DNA of 64,000 bases, from positions 1-64,000 of the forward strand of contig NZ_JARXWF010000010.1 of assembly GCF_029892605.1 (NCBI RefSeq), in the 5' to 3' direction. Each line of letters opens with the position of its first letter. Positions within the stretch are counted from its first letter, which is position 1. The position numbers and the translations under genes are program-made. Below are positions 1-8,936 of the stretch, one piece after another. The notes below the pieces were generated by a model, which saw only the letters and a program-made list of their open reading frames with translations, did not search any database and had not been told where the DNA came from. This stretch comes from Parabacteroides sp. PM6-13. GTDB taxonomy: Bacteria > Bacteroidota > Bacteroidia > Bacteroidales > Tannerellaceae.

Positions 1-24
1 TCAATTTTTGTATACGTTATAATA

Positions 25-64
25 AATCGTCGCACATTCGGATATTTCCGGATGTGCGATTTGT
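25..64. terminator. Rho-independent-type hairpin at left edge
   Basis: Inverted repeat GCACATtCGGA / TCCGgATGTGC around a short TATT loop, followed by a T-rich stretch (atttgtttta). It probably ends transcription of a gene lying to the left of the window. The same stem read on the minus strand is less T-rich, so plus-strand use is favoured. Confidence 0.6.
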
Positions 65-86
65 TTTATGAATACCCCAAAGAAGG

Positions 87-351
87 TGATAGTTTTACCA
101 AAACAAATGATAGTTTTACCACCTACCCAAAACCCTGTCTACATGAGGGTTCTGGAGAAACAGATGATAGGCGCGCCTATCATTGTGATAGTTTTACCGA
201 TCGAATGATAGGATCACAAACCAGGTGATAGCTTTACCGCTTTGCGTGATAGGATTACCGATCGACAGAAACGCCAAAAACGAAGAATACTGATCAATAC
301 AGGGTTTTGAATGCATTATGATAGTTTTACCGATGCGGTGATAGTTTTACC
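87..351 (+). repeat. Iteron-like array of TGATAGnnTTACC
   Basis: Nine TGATAG hexamers lie in direct orientation at 87, 108, 165, 186, 206, 226, 247, 319 and 339. Seven of them continue as the 13-mer TGATAGnnTTACC (87, 108, 186, 226, 247, 319, 339). Within clusters the spacing is 20-21 bp, two helical turns, as in binding sites for an initiator or repressor bound on one DNA face. At 165-182 a perfect palindrome, TGATAGGCGCGCCTATCA, gives one inverted half site. No gene is visible here. Phased direct repeats of this kind are typical of iteron origins of Rep_3-type plasmids, but a chromosomal regulatory array is equally possible; the cognate protein gene would have to lie left of the window. Confidence 0.75.
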
Positions 352-411
352 AACCCTTAGCTAAAAAAGAAAAGCAACTGCCAGGATCAGGATTAACCGG
401 ACAGGCGAGAG

Positions 412-747
412 GTGCGGGATATATTTAATAGAGAGATAATAGACATCTGCTTAATCTTGCCCATCCTGGCAATCCTGATAATCCTGATTTCGACAAAGGA
501 TCTTTTTCGCTTTTCCATCAGCCGACAAAAAAAATCAGGAAAAGCTGATACTCTATCCAATCCAACAAACCCGCTGAGAATCGCGTATTTTTATTTTTCC
601 GGACAATGGTCGGAAATATCCCAAGCATGCGAGCCATATGAACGAAAAGAAAAAGAAAGACATAAAAGAGATAAACAGCCTGTAATCAGAAAGAAAAAAG
701 AAGATACATATCATATATCCAGGAAAAACACTACTTTTGTAGGCTAA
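412..747 (+). CDS. Doubtful small ORF, 111 aa
   Basis: Open frame beginning with GTG, with one hydrophobic stretch near residues 9-26 and a Lys/Arg-rich remainder. I recognise no family. Its start overlaps an imperfect inverted repeat (ccaggatcaggatt near 380-394 against aatcctgataatcctg near 470-487), and its end contains the likely -7 promoter box of the next gene. Both suggest that this stretch is a leader or intergenic region rather than a gene. No clear ribosome-binding site was seen, though Bacteroidales often lack one. Confidence 0.15.
   Translation: MRDIFNREIIDICLILPILAILIILISTKDLFRFSISRQKKSGKADTLSNPTNPLRIAYFYFSGQWSEISQACEPYERKEKERHKRDKQPVIRKKKEDTYHISRKNTTFVG
732..739 (+). promoter_or_regulatory. 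-7 box (TACTTTTG) before FKBP gene
   Basis: TACTTTTG fits the Bacteroidetes -7 consensus TAnnTTTG and lies 20 bp before the start codon of the first FKBP gene. No convincing -33 TTTG was seen, so the call rests on the -7 box alone. Confidence 0.35.
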
Positions 748-758
748 ATAAAAAGGAT

Positions 759-1346
759 ATGGACAAAGTAAGTTACGCCTTGGGGCTAAGCATTGGAAAC
801 AATTTCCAATCTTCCGGAATTAATCAATTAAACACAGAAGATTTCCTCCAGGGATTAAAAGATGTATTAGAAGAAAAGACACCCGCCATCAGCTACGATG
901 AAGCGAAGCAAGTCATCAACGAATATTTCACGAAACTGCAGGCGGAGAAGTTGGAGAACAACAGAAAAGCCGGCGAAGAGTTTTTGCAGATCAACAGCCA
1001 CAAAGCAGGTGTAACCGTTCTGCCCAGCGGCTTGCAATATGAAATCATTAAAAAAGGCACAGGCGCTACGCCTACTGCCAGCGACAAGGTGAAATGCCAT
1101 TACCATGGCACCTTAATAAACGGCGCGGTATTCGACAGCTCCATCGAGCGAGGACAACCGGCTGTCTTTGGTGTGTCGCAAGTGATCCCGGGATGGGTAG
1201 AGGCATTGCAACTCATGCCGGCCGGATCTAAATGGCGCTTGTTTATCCCCTCCGACCTGGCCTATGGCGAAAGAGGCGCCGGAGAAGCGATAGAGCCCAA
1301 CAGCACACTTATTTTTGATGTGGAATTAATAGAGATTGTGAAATAA
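759..1346 (+). CDS. FKBP-type peptidyl-prolyl isomerase, cytoplasmic
   Basis: Catalyses cis-trans isomerisation of X-Pro peptide bonds during protein folding. Residues 1-95 form the helical FKBP N-terminal (dimerisation) domain of the FkpA/Mip group. Residues about 100-195 form the FKBP catalytic domain, with the family signatures VKCHYHGTLINGAVFDSS, VIPGWVEALQLMP and IPSDLAYGERGAG. The length of 195 aa is normal for this architecture. There is no signal peptide, so the protein should be cytoplasmic, unlike its downstream neighbour. Eleven bases separate it from the next FKBP gene on the same strand, so the two are probably co-transcribed tandem paralogues serving cytoplasm and envelope. Confidence 0.93.
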   Translation: MDKVSYALGLSIGNNFQSSGINQLNTEDFLQGLKDVLEEKTPAISYDEAKQVINEYFTKLQAEKLENNRKAGEEFLQINSHKAGVTVLPSGLQYEIIKKGTGATPTASDKVKCHYHGTLINGAVFDSSIERGQPAVFGVSQVIPGWVEALQLMPAGSKWRLFIPSDLAYGERGAGEAIEPNSTLIFDVELIEIVK

Positions 1347-1369
1347 TAGAATTATAAATGTATAGTAAA

Positions 1370-2071
1370 ATGAGAAAAATTAATTTTTTACTGGTTTCAG
1401 TATTTGTTGTAGGCAGCATTGCTTTCACTTCTTGCCAGCCAAAAATCGGCAACGCGAAACTTTCTAACGGTGCCGACAGCGCTAGTTATGCGATTGGTAT
1501 CCTCAATGGGGATGGATTCAGAAAAAGCCTTGAGGGACTGCCAGGTGAGGTAAACGTCGAAGCGCTTATCGCAGGTTTTGTAGAAACGTTGAGAGACGAG
1601 AATGCAAAAACTAAGATCTCCATGGAAGAAGCAAACACATTTGTTCAGTCTTACTTCGAACGCGTTGCTAACGAAGAAAAACTGAAAAACAAAGAAGAAG
1701 GCGAAAAATTCCTGGAAGAGAACAAAGCTAAATCAGGCGTTATCACAACAGAAAGCGGTCTGCAGTATCAGGTAATCACCGAAGGAACCGGTGAGCGCCC
1801 CACAAACACCAGCCGCGTAAAAGTACACTACACCGGTAACCTGCTCGACGGAACAACATTCGACAGCTCTATCGAACGTGGCGAACCGGCTACCTTCCCT
1901 GTAAACGGTGTGATCGCCGGATGGACAGAAGGATTGCAAATCATGCCTGTTGGATCAAAATATAAATTCTGGATTCCGTCGGAACTGGCTTATGGCGAAG
2001 GCGGAAACTATTCTATTCCGGGCAACAGCGTATTGATCTTCGAAGTAGAATTACTGGAAATTGTAGAATAA
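1370..2071 (+). CDS. FKBP-type peptidyl-prolyl isomerase, lipoprotein
   Basis: Second prolyl isomerase of the pair, built the same way: helical N-terminal domain followed by a FKBP catalytic domain with VKVHYTGNLLDGTTFDSS, VIAGWTEGLQIMP and IPSELAYGEGG. The start is placed at the ATG at 1370 because translation from there gives a lipoprotein signal (MRKINFLLVSVFVVGSIAF followed by TSC), with the Cys as lipidation site. An in-frame ATG at 1358 would add only four residues ahead of the charged signal N-terminus. It is likely anchored in the envelope and assists folding of exported proteins. The Mip-like lipoprotein form is common in Bacteroidales. A strong terminator follows. Confidence 0.92.
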   Translation: MRKINFLLVSVFVVGSIAFTSCQPKIGNAKLSNGADSASYAIGILNGDGFRKSLEGLPGEVNVEALIAGFVETLRDENAKTKISMEEANTFVQSYFERVANEEKLKNKEEGEKFLEENKAKSGVITTESGLQYQVITEGTGERPTNTSRVKVHYTGNLLDGTTFDSSIERGEPATFPVNGVIAGWTEGLQIMPVGSKYKFWIPSELAYGEGGNYSIPGNSVLIFEVELLEIVE

Positions 2072-2096
2072 GCCCTAAGTGGCATTTTGGCCATAC

Positions 2097-2142
2097 AAAA
2101 ACGAGTGCAAGTATGCTTTTTAGCATATTGCACTCGTTTTTT
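2097..2142 (+). terminator. Terminator after FKBP pair
   Basis: Perfect stem AACGAGTGCAA... paired with ...TTGCACTCGTT, enclosing an inner AGTATGCT/AGCATATT arm with a small T loop, followed by a run of T. It closes the two-gene FKBP operon. Confidence 0.85.
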
Positions 2143-2197
2143 GCTTCAAAATATCACTTTTTACTTTCATATTGCTACCTATTTCAAAAATAATACA

Positions 2198-2205
2198 TAC
2201 TTTTG
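2198..2205 (+). promoter_or_regulatory. -7 box (TACTTTTG) of lrp-like gene
   Basis: TACTTTTG matches TAnnTTTG, with a TTG at 2172-2174 about 23 bp upstream as a possible -33 element. The start codon of the Lrp-type gene is 41 bp downstream. Confidence 0.5.
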
Positions 2206-2246
2206 ATACATTAAAACAAGAATATAACAACTAAACCAGAAAAAGG

Positions 2247-2723
2247 ATGGAAAAAATTGACAAACTGGATAGGCAGATACTGCAGATCATATCCAGGAAT
2301 GCTCGTATCCCGTTCAAGGAGGTAGCAGACGAGTGTAATGTATCCCGAGCAGCTATTCACCAACGGGTACAGCGCATGACAGATACGAACGTAATAACCG
2401 GATCAGGCTATCAAATCAATCCCAAAAATTTAGGCTATAACACCTGCACCTATATCGGTGTTGTGTTGGAGCGCGGTTCCATGTACAAAGACGTTGTTCC
2501 TGAGTTTGAAAAAATTCCGGAAGTGGTAGAATGCCATTTCACCACCGGTCCCTACACAATGCTCATCAAGCTATATGCAACCGACAACGAGCACCTGATG
2601 GAGCTTCTAAACACGAAAATCCAGGAGATCCCGGGCGTTACAGCCACGGAGACACTGATCTCCCTCCGTCAAAGTGTTAAGCGCGAGATTCCCATCTGCA
2701 GAGATGATATAGAAGAGGAATAG
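2247..2723 (+). CDS. Lrp/AsnC-family transcriptional regulator
   Basis: A 158-aa DNA-binding protein of the feast/famine type. The N-terminal winged helix-turn-helix opens with LDRQILQIISRNARIPFKE and carries a recognition helix around VSRAAIHQRVQRM (residues ~31-43). Residues about 65-150 form the ligand-binding RAM/AsnC domain, with the usual EKIPEVVECHFTTGPYTMLIK core. Members sense amino acids or related small molecules and act as octamers. The gene stands alone between two terminators, so it is monocistronic. Its targets cannot be read from the window. Confidence 0.93.
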   Translation: MEKIDKLDRQILQIISRNARIPFKEVADECNVSRAAIHQRVQRMTDTNVITGSGYQINPKNLGYNTCTYIGVVLERGSMYKDVVPEFEKIPEVVECHFTTGPYTMLIKLYATDNEHLMELLNTKIQEIPGVTATETLISLRQSVKREIPICRDDIEEE

Positions 2724-2794
2724 GCTTTTCTTCACCACAAACCGTAGCTGTTTGCAACTCGTTGCCGTTTAGCCGGTTTGCAAACAATAGATAC

Positions 2795-2848
2795 ATCCCG
2801 GAATCGTATGTCGATGATTTACCTCATTGGCATAACCGATTCCGGGAT
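2795..2848 (+). terminator. Terminator after lrp-like gene
   Basis: A 12-bp perfect stem ATCCCGGAATCG / CGATTCCGGGAT encloses a ~30-nt loop and is followed by a T-rich tract (ttatattgttcttttt). It separates the regulator from the glycogen genes. Confidence 0.7.
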
Positions 2849-2907
2849 TTATATTGTTCTTTTTCTACTGAAAACTGATTTCGTATAAAACTCCCGGCAA
2901 AATAATG

Positions 2908-2915
2908 TATATTTG
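2908..2915 (+). promoter_or_regulatory. -7 box (TATATTTG) of glycogen synthase
   Basis: TATATTTG fits TAnnTTTG, 35 bp before the glycogen synthase start. No exact -33 TTTG is present at the usual distance. Confidence 0.5.
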
Positions 2916-2950
2916 CAGCCTGAAACCGTTGTTTTAAGAAACTGAACTAT

Positions 2951-4606
2951 ATGGATGATATAAAAAAGACGCCCGACTACCTGTTTGAAAGCAGTTGGGA
3001 AGTCTGTAACAAAGTGGGGGGAATTTATACTGTACTATCAACAAAAGCGCATACACTGCAGGAAATTTTTCAAGATAAGGTGATCTTTATAGGGCCTGAT
3101 CTGTGGGGAGAAAAAAAGAATGCGGATTTTATTGAAGACACGAATTTATTCCCTGACTGGCAACTACACGCGAAAGAAATCAATCATTTACAAATCAAAG
3201 TGGGTCGATGGAATGTTCCCGGCAAACCGCCTGTTGTATTGGTTGACTTCAAATCGTTCGCCTGCGATCGCGACGAGCTGTTTTATCATATGTGGAGCAA
3301 CTACCAGGTCGACTCCATGCATGCGTATGGCGACTACGACGAATCCTGCATCTTCGCTTATGCCGTAGGCAAGGTGATCGAAAGCTTTTATCATTTCTAT
3401 CAACTGAAAACAAAAGAGGTCGTTGCCCTCTTCAACGAGTGGATGCTGGGTATGGGCGCCTTATATATCAAGAACCGCATACCCGAGATCGCTACCATAT
3501 TCACAACACATGCTACCTCCATCGGGCGCTCGATTGCCGGCAACGACAAAGCGCTTTATGCCTATCTGGACCATTACAATGGCGATCAGATGGCACGCGA
3601 ACTGAATATGGAAGCAAAACACTCCCTTGAAAAACAAGCGGCTCATCAGGTGGATTGCTTCACCACGGTCAGCGATATCACCGCCCGTGAGTGCTCGCAA
3701 TTATTAGACAAAACACCCGATATCGTCACCCCGAACGGCTTTGAACGAAATTTTGTTCCCGTAGGAAAAAACTATACAACGAAACGCAAAGAGGCGCGAC
3801 AAGCCCTGATCAACGTAGCAGAAAAGCTATTGGGATGCGAAATCAGCCCCAATGCGCTCTTGATATCCACCAGCGGACGTTATGAGTACCGCAACAAAGG
3901 GATCGATGTGTTTATCGAAGCGATGAACCGCGTCCGCACGTCGGGACAGATCCAGACAGAGGTGGTCGCTTTTATTACCGTGCCGGCCTGGGTACGCGAA
4001 GCGAGAGCCGACCTGAAGGAGGTTGTCGACAAAGACATCGCTGTCGAAGGCTGTCTGCAATTCCCGTTTATCACCCATTGGCTGCATCAGATGGAACACG
4101 ATAAGGTATTGAATTATGTTCAACATGCCGGTTTCACCAACAACTGTCACGAGAAGTTGAAAATAGTGTTTGTCCCTTGTTATTTAGACGGGCAAGACGG
4201 GATTTTCAACAAACCCTACTACGACCTATTGATTGGCATGGACGCAACAGTCTACCCCTCTTACTACGAACCCTGGGGATATACCCCGCTGGAGAGCATC
4301 GCTTTCGGCATACCGACCATTACAACCAACCTGGCGGGCTTCGGCATGTGGGCAAAGAAAAACGTAACGGGAACAGATATCGACGAAGGCGTGGTGGTGA
4401 TTGAAAGGACAGACTTCAACTATTTCGAAGTGGCCGAAACCATTGCCCGGCAGGTTATCGCACTCGCTCATAAGTCGACAACAGAAAGAGAAACGATCAA
4501 AAAACGTTGCCTGACACTGGCCAGTGAGGCGGAATGGAGCCGATTCATTGCCTACTACGAACAAGCCTTTGCCATAGCCAAAGAAGCTAAAAATCAAAGA
4601 ATTTGA
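2951..4606 (+). CDS. Glycogen synthase, GT3 (eukaryote-like) type
   Basis: Transfers glucose from a nucleotide sugar to the non-reducing end of an alpha-1,4-glucan. The protein (551 aa) belongs to the GT3 glycogen synthase group rather than the GT5/GlgA group. It opens with SSWEVCNKVGGIYTVLSTKA, the GT3 donor-binding N-terminus, and near residues 435-450 has the retaining GT-B signature YPSYYEPWGYTPLESIAFG, with its paired Glu residues. The middle holds TTHATSIGRSIAG and the TPNGF loop. It is shorter than animal GYS proteins, as usual for bacterial members, and lacks their phosphorylation tails. The next gene, 115 bp downstream on the same strand, is the matching phosphorylase, which fixes the role in reserve glucan turnover. 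Confidence 0.92.
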   Translation: MDDIKKTPDYLFESSWEVCNKVGGIYTVLSTKAHTLQEIFQDKVIFIGPDLWGEKKNADFIEDTNLFPDWQLHAKEINHLQIKVGRWNVPGKPPVVLVDFKSFACDRDELFYHMWSNYQVDSMHAYGDYDESCIFAYAVGKVIESFYHFYQLKTKEVVALFNEWMLGMGALYIKNRIPEIATIFTTHATSIGRSIAGNDKALYAYLDHYNGDQMARELNMEAKHSLEKQAAHQVDCFTTVSDITARECSQLLDKTPDIVTPNGFERNFVPVGKNYTTKRKEARQALINVAEKLLGCEISPNALLISTSGRYEYRNKGIDVFIEAMNRVRTSGQIQTEVVAFITVPAWVREARADLKEVVDKDIAVEGCLQFPFITHWLHQMEHDKVLNYVQHAGFTNNCHEKLKIVFVPCYLDGQDGIFNKPYYDLLIGMDATVYPSYYEPWGYTPLESIAFGIPTITTNLAGFGMWAKKNVTGTDIDEGVVVIERTDFNYFEVAETIARQVIALAHKSTTERETIKKRCLTLASEAEWSRFIAYYEQAFAIAKEAKNQRI

Positions 4607-4638
4607 GGACCAGGTATTCCTGTTTTTCAGATTGTCGC

Positions 4639-4646
4639 TATCTTTG
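4639..4646 (+). promoter_or_regulatory. -7 box (TATCTTTG) of phosphorylase gene
   Basis: TATCTTTG fits TAnnTTTG and is followed by GC-containing then A-rich leader sequence to the phosphorylase start at 4722. It suggests that the phosphorylase can be transcribed on its own as well as by read-through. Confidence 0.5.
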
Positions 4647-4721
4647 CACCGGCAAAAAAATAAATAATAAAGACTTACATAAATAAATAATCATTTAGAA
4701 ACTCATTTAAATATCAATATA

Positions 4722-7289
4722 ATGAAGATCAAAGCTAACAACGTAAACGAACCCGTTTGGAAAGAAGTCTATGCACACGCAAAACTACCAAAACAATTAG
4801 AGCCACTGCAAGAGATCGCAGAGAACTTATGGTGGGTGTGGAATCACGAAGGAGCCAAACTTTTTAAGCGTATTGACGAAAAACTTTGGAAATCGACAGA
4901 AGGCAATCCAGTTCTTTTGTTGCAACAACTTACATATAATCGGATTGAAGAGCTGGTAAAAGACACTGAATTTATTGCAGAAATGAAAAGCGTCTATGCC
5001 AAATTCAAAGCATACATTGATAAGAAACCCGACACCAATAAACCGTCCGTTGCCTATTTCAGCATGGAATACGGTTTAACCAACATCCTGAAGATCTATT
5101 CAGGCGGTTTGGGCGTATTGGCCGGCGACTACCTGAAGGAGGCCAGCGATAGCAATATCGACCTCTGCGCCGTTGGATTCCTCTATCGTTATGGCTATTT
5201 CACTCAATCACTCTCGATGGATGGCCAACAAATTGCTAATTACGAAGCACAAAACTTCAACGCATTGCCACTGACACAGGTAACCACCTCAAATGGTGAA
5301 CCTATGGTCTTGGAGGTGCCCTACCCCGGACGCACGGTTTACGCGCATATATGGAAAGTAAGCGTGGGACGTATCCCTCTTTACCTGATGGATACCGATA
5401 TGCCAGAAAACAGTGAATGGGACCGTTCTATCACCCACCAACTCTATGGTGGCGACTGGGAAAACCGCATGAAACAGGAGTATATGCTGGGGATTGGCGG
5501 TATCATGATGCTTAACAAACTGGGCATCAAGAAGCAGGTCTACCATTGTAACGAAGGACATGCCGCATTGATCAATGCTCAGCGCCTTGTCGACTATATC
5601 CAGAACGACGGACTCACCTTCAACCAGGCATTGGAAGTGGTGCGTGCCTCTTCTCTTTACACCGTACATACGCCGGTTCCTGCCGGACACGACTACTTCG
5701 ACGAAGGACTGTTCGGCCGCTACATGGGCGAATTCCCGCAGAAACTGGGCATCAGCTGGCAGGATTTCATCGATATGGGACGTGAGAACCCGGGTACCAA
5801 CGAGAAATTCTCTATGAGTGTATTCGCCCTGAACACCTGCCAGGAGGCAAACGGTGTAAGCTGGTTGCACGGAAAGGTATCCCAAAAGATGTTTGCTCCG
5901 GTATGGAAAGGCTATTTCCCGGATGAGCTTCACGTAAGCTGGGTGACCAATGGCGTGCATATGCCTACCTGGGCTGCTACAGAAATGAAACAGTTCTATA
6001 CCGAAAAGTTCAAAGAGGGCTTCTTTGAAAACCAATCGGACAAGAAATATTGGGAACAGATCTATAATGTACCCGACGCGGAGCTGTTCAATCTGCGCGA
6101 AACATTGAAAAAGAAGCTGATCGACTATATCCGCGAACAATACAGAGGCAACTGGTTGAAGAGCCAGGGCGATCCTTCTAAGGTGGTATCTATCCTTGAA
6201 AAGATCAATACAAACGCCCTGTTGATTGGTTTCGGACGTCGTTTTGCTACCTACAAACGCGCGCATTTGTTGTTCACCGACTTAGACCGCTTGGCTAAGA
6301 TCGTCAACAATGAGAAATACCCTGTTCAGTTCATCTTTACCGGGAAAGCTCACCCCGCCGATGGTGGTGGCCAGGGATTGATCAAACATATTGTAGAGAT
6401 CTCGCGCCGTCCTGAGTTCTTAGGCAAGATCATCTTCCTCGAAAACTACGATATGCGTCTGGCTCGTCGCCTGATCTCAGGTGTCGACGTATGGCTCAAC
6501 ACCCCTACCCGTCCGCTGGAAGCTTCCGGTACCTCCGGAGAAAAGGCCGAGATGAACGGTGTATTAAACTTCTCCGTACTCGACGGATGGTGGTATGAAG
6601 GATATAAAGAGGGAGCCGGTTGGGCATTGACCGACAAGCGTACCTATGAAAACCAGCAATACCAGGATCAACTGGATGCGGCTACGATCTATCATACATT
6701 GGAAACAGAGATCATCCCTGCTTTCTTCAACCGCAACGACAAGGGTTATTCTGAGCAATGGGCTGGCTATGTGAAGAATTCCATCGCGCAGATCGCTCCG
6801 GATTACACCATGAAGCGTATGCTCGACGACTATATCGAACGCTTCTACAATAAACTGGCTACCCGTTCAGCCCGCTTGAAAGAGCAGCACTTCGCCAAGG
6901 CAAAAGAGATTGCCGCCTGGAAAGAAGAGGTTGCCACCAACTGGGACAGCTTCGAAGTGGTATCTATGTCATGCGAACCCGATATTTTCAATGGCAACGG
7001 CCCTGTTGTCGGCGACGATTATACGTTTAAGGTAGTGATCGACCGCCACAAGCTGCAAGGCATGTTAGGCGTAGATATGGTGGTTACACGCGACAATTTC
7101 GAGACAAAGCAACAAGAGCTGCACGAACTGCATAAGTTCACGCTGAAAAAAGAGGAGGGATCAAAACTCTATTTCGAGTTGGTAGCCAACCCCGATCTGT
7201 CAGGCAATCTGAGAATAGCCTTCCGCGTATATCCAGACAACAAAGAACTGCCTCACCGCATGGACTTTGCCTATGTACGTTGGATCTAA
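4722..7289 (+). CDS. glgP: Alpha-glucan (glycogen) phosphorylase, GT35
   Basis: Releases glucose-1-phosphate from alpha-1,4-glucan. The protein is 855 aa and of the bacterial/archaeal alpha-glucan phosphorylase subgroup, with an extra N-terminal DUF3417-like region (residues ~15-110, including [14 protein letters not shown]). The catalytic core starts at [20 protein letters not shown] and contains [16 protein letters not shown]. The pyridoxal-phosphate motif [14 protein letters not shown] lies near residues 605-620 and supplies the Schiff-base Lys. Acceptor and phosphate loops ([17 protein letters not shown]) are also visible. It pairs with the upstream synthase for glycogen cycling. A perfect terminator follows, so the two-gene unit ends here. 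Confidence 0.94.
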   Translation: MKIKANNVNEPVWKEVYAHAKLPKQLEPLQEIAENLWWVWNHEGAKLFKRIDEKLWKSTEGNPVLLLQQLTYNRIEELVKDTEFIAEMKSVYAKFKAYIDKKPDTNKPSVAYFSMEYGLTNILKIYSGGLGVLAGDYLKEASDSNIDLCAVGFLYRYGYFTQSLSMDGQQIANYEAQNFNALPLTQVTTSNGEPMVLEVPYPGRTVYAHIWKVSVGRIPLYLMDTDMPENSEWDRSITHQLYGGDWENRMKQEYMLGIGGIMMLNKLGIKKQVYHCNEGHAALINAQRLVDYIQNDGLTFNQALEVVRASSLYTVHTPVPAGHDYFDEGLFGRYMGEFPQKLGISWQDFIDMGRENPGTNEKFSMSVFALNTCQEANGVSWLHGKVSQKMFAPVWKGYFPDELHVSWVTNGVHMPTWAATEMKQFYTEKFKEGFFENQSDKKYWEQIYNVPDAELFNLRETLKKKLIDYIREQYRGNWLKSQGDPSKVVSILEKINTNALLIGFGRRFATYKRAHLLFTDLDRLAKIVNNEKYPVQFIFTGKAHPADGGGQGLIKHIVEISRRPEFLGKIIFLENYDMRLARRLISGVDVWLNTPTRPLEASGTSGEKAEMNGVLNFSVLDGWWYEGYKEGAGWALTDKRTYENQQYQDQLDAATIYHTLETEIIPAFFNRNDKGYSEQWAGYVKNSIAQIAPDYTMKRMLDDYIERFYNKLATRSARLKEQHFAKAKEIAAWKEEVATNWDSFEVVSMSCEPDIFNGNGPVVGDDYTFKVVIDRHKLQGMLGVDMVVTRDNFETKQQELHELHKFTLKKEEGSKLYFELVANPDLSGNLRIAFRVYPDNKELPHRMDFAYVRWI

Positions 7290-7315
7290 GCAAAACAACC
7301 GCTAACGGTATATCG

Positions 7316-7350
7316 AAAAGGGGAATGAACGTCGGTTCATTCCCCTTTTT
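7316..7350 (+). terminator. Terminator after glgP
   Basis: A 15-bp perfect stem AAAAGGGGAATGAAC / GTTCATTCCCCTTTT with a GTCG loop runs into a T tract. It also reads as a terminator on the minus strand for the convergent porin gene. Confidence 0.88.
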
Positions 7351-7393
7351 TCTATGGTCACAATTTGTGACCTTAAAACCATTTTATCCTATT

Positions 7394-8722
7394 TTAGAAG
7401 CTATAGCCTACACCCAGTGACAGCGTAAAAGCGCTTACTTCATAGTGCCCGCTGAAGGTATTATTGGGATCGAGCTTATTAGGCATCGGATAGGAGCCGT
7501 CGCGTCCGAAACCGGTCACATAGGCCAAGCCCAGATCGATCGAAAGCGATTGCAACGGACGGAAGCTCATCCCTGCCGTCACCCCTAACTTATCCATACT
7601 GGGTGTTTCCGGATTCAGGTAATCATCTTTTACCGGCGACTCATCGTAGTAAGCACCCAAACGAAGATCGAAACGATCGGTAGCCGCATACTGCCCGCCC
7701 AGGCGATAAATCCGGGTATTCTGGTAATCCTTCTTCGCATTGATATTATAGCCCTTGATTGCTCCCTGTGTGAATTCCACATTCAATTCGTCATAAGCTT
7801 CCCAGCCTACAAACTGCACTTCGCCCGACAGCAACAAACGCGCATTGGGTTTGTAGGTAACACCCACATTCAGATTGGAGGGTAAAGGCAAAGCAGCCTC
7901 AAACGTTCCCTGATCCAGGGCAGGAATACCAGCCCCCAGAATCGGTTTCAACTCCGTTTCATTGGCATATTGCACTTGCGCCGTTCCTTCGCCTACCGCC
8001 ATATCTACTTTCGAGCGATAAGAAACACCGACCGTCCATTGATCCGTAATATCAAACATCGCACCCAGGTTGTATCCTACCTTCACACCCGCGTTGCCAC
8101 CTAACGTAACAGCTACCGGCGTAATATCTTTGTATTTATCGGCCAGCGGCTGCAATGCCGGATTTTGCATGGCCAGAAGTCCCAGATCACCCGACGTAAC
8201 CAACGCGCGACTCAATTCGAAATCACCAAACATAATCATCGCACCGGCACCAATGCTCAGGCGATCGGTGATCTTCCACGAAAGGGTCGGCTGGATAGAG
8301 TAGGACTTCAGGGCAATATCCTGGATCAGGCCGGCTCCCTGCCAGTTCTTGCCCCAGTTCATCGCGCTTCCGTAAGGAGTGGTCAGGCTAACACCGGCCG
8401 ACAGGAAGTCATAGATCTTAAAGGCACCATAGAAATAGAGCGGCGTGCTCGGATCATTATCCGCCTCATGCGTATAACTTCCTTGAGTGTATTTCGCACT
8501 GGAAAAGACACCGGATACCCCGGCCGAGAGGTCAAGGGTCTTATCCAGGAAACCTAATCCGGCAGGGTTGAAATGCATGCTCTCAGCTCCTAACTTCATA
8601 GCGGCTCCCACATGACCCATACCCGATTGTTTCGCGCTAAGCGAATTCACCTGATATCCTTCTGCTGCGGCATACGTAAACGGTAATACACACAGACTTA
8701 CTAACAGCATAATCTTCTTCAT
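7394..8722 (-). CDS. OmpP1/FadL/TodX-family outer-membrane protein
   Basis: A 14-stranded outer-membrane channel of the FadL family, whose characterised members pass hydrophobic compounds such as long-chain fatty acids. A signal peptide spans residues 1-20 (MKKIMLLVSLCVLPFTYAAA). The mature N-terminus carries the family hallmark plug sequence SAKQSGMGHVGAA, with the HFNPAGLGFL motif ending near residue 59. The C-terminus ends in an alternating aromatic beta strand, AFTLSLGVGYSF, with terminal Phe as required for BAM recognition. The length (442 aa) is normal. It is a single gene, divergent from the export operon and convergent with glgP. The ligand cannot be told from sequence. Confidence 0.9.
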   Translation of the reverse strand: MKKIMLLVSLCVLPFTYAAAEGYQVNSLSAKQSGMGHVGAAMKLGAESMHFNPAGLGFLDKTLDLSAGVSGVFSSAKYTQGSYTHEADNDPSTPLYFYGAFKIYDFLSAGVSLTTPYGSAMNWGKNWQGAGLIQDIALKSYSIQPTLSWKITDRLSIGAGAMIMFGDFELSRALVTSGDLGLLAMQNPALQPLADKYKDITPVAVTLGGNAGVKVGYNLGAMFDITDQWTVGVSYRSKVDMAVGEGTAQVQYANETELKPILGAGIPALDQGTFEAALPLPSNLNVGVTYKPNARLLLSGEVQFVGWEAYDELNVEFTQGAIKGYNINAKKDYQNTRIYRLGGQYAATDRFDLRLGAYYDESPVKDDYLNPETPSMDKLGVTAGMSFRPLQSLSIDLGLAYVTGFGRDGSYPMPNKLDPNNTFSGHYEVSAFTLSLGVGYSF

Positions 8723-8796
8723 ACATCCATTATTAGTTCATTAAATTCTCGTCTACATCACGGTAATATTGGTCTATATCACCACATAAACGGCTG

Positions 8797-8804
8797 CAAA
8801 GGTA
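8797..8804 (-). promoter_or_regulatory. -7 box (TACCTTTG) of fadL-like gene
   Basis: On the minus strand TACCTTTG fits TAnnTTTG and is followed by GCAGCC and a ~75-nt leader to the porin start codon. Confidence 0.5.
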
Positions 8805-8936
8805 TATACTTTTGATAGAAACTGCACACTCTACCTATATTTGTGCCAAAAATTAAATAAATTAAACATTTACCAATACAAACAGAACCGGCAAGCAACC
8901 ATGAAATTGTCACGCCCTTTTGGCAGGGCAAAAAAA

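Noticed and set aside
1-411. Chromosomal oriC
   Set aside because: No DnaA-box cluster (TTATCCACA) and no dnaA or dnaN nearby; the repeats are of another type.
5289-6266. A 325-aa open frame on the minus strand
   Set aside because: Fully antisense to glgP; a product of codon bias in the real gene.
7356-7372. 17-bp palindrome GGTCACAATTTGTGACC, identical to the core of the ORF6N relic palindrome at 26885-26901
   Set aside because: Short, self-complementary and not extended by further similarity; chance or a tiny ORF6N remnant cannot be told apart.
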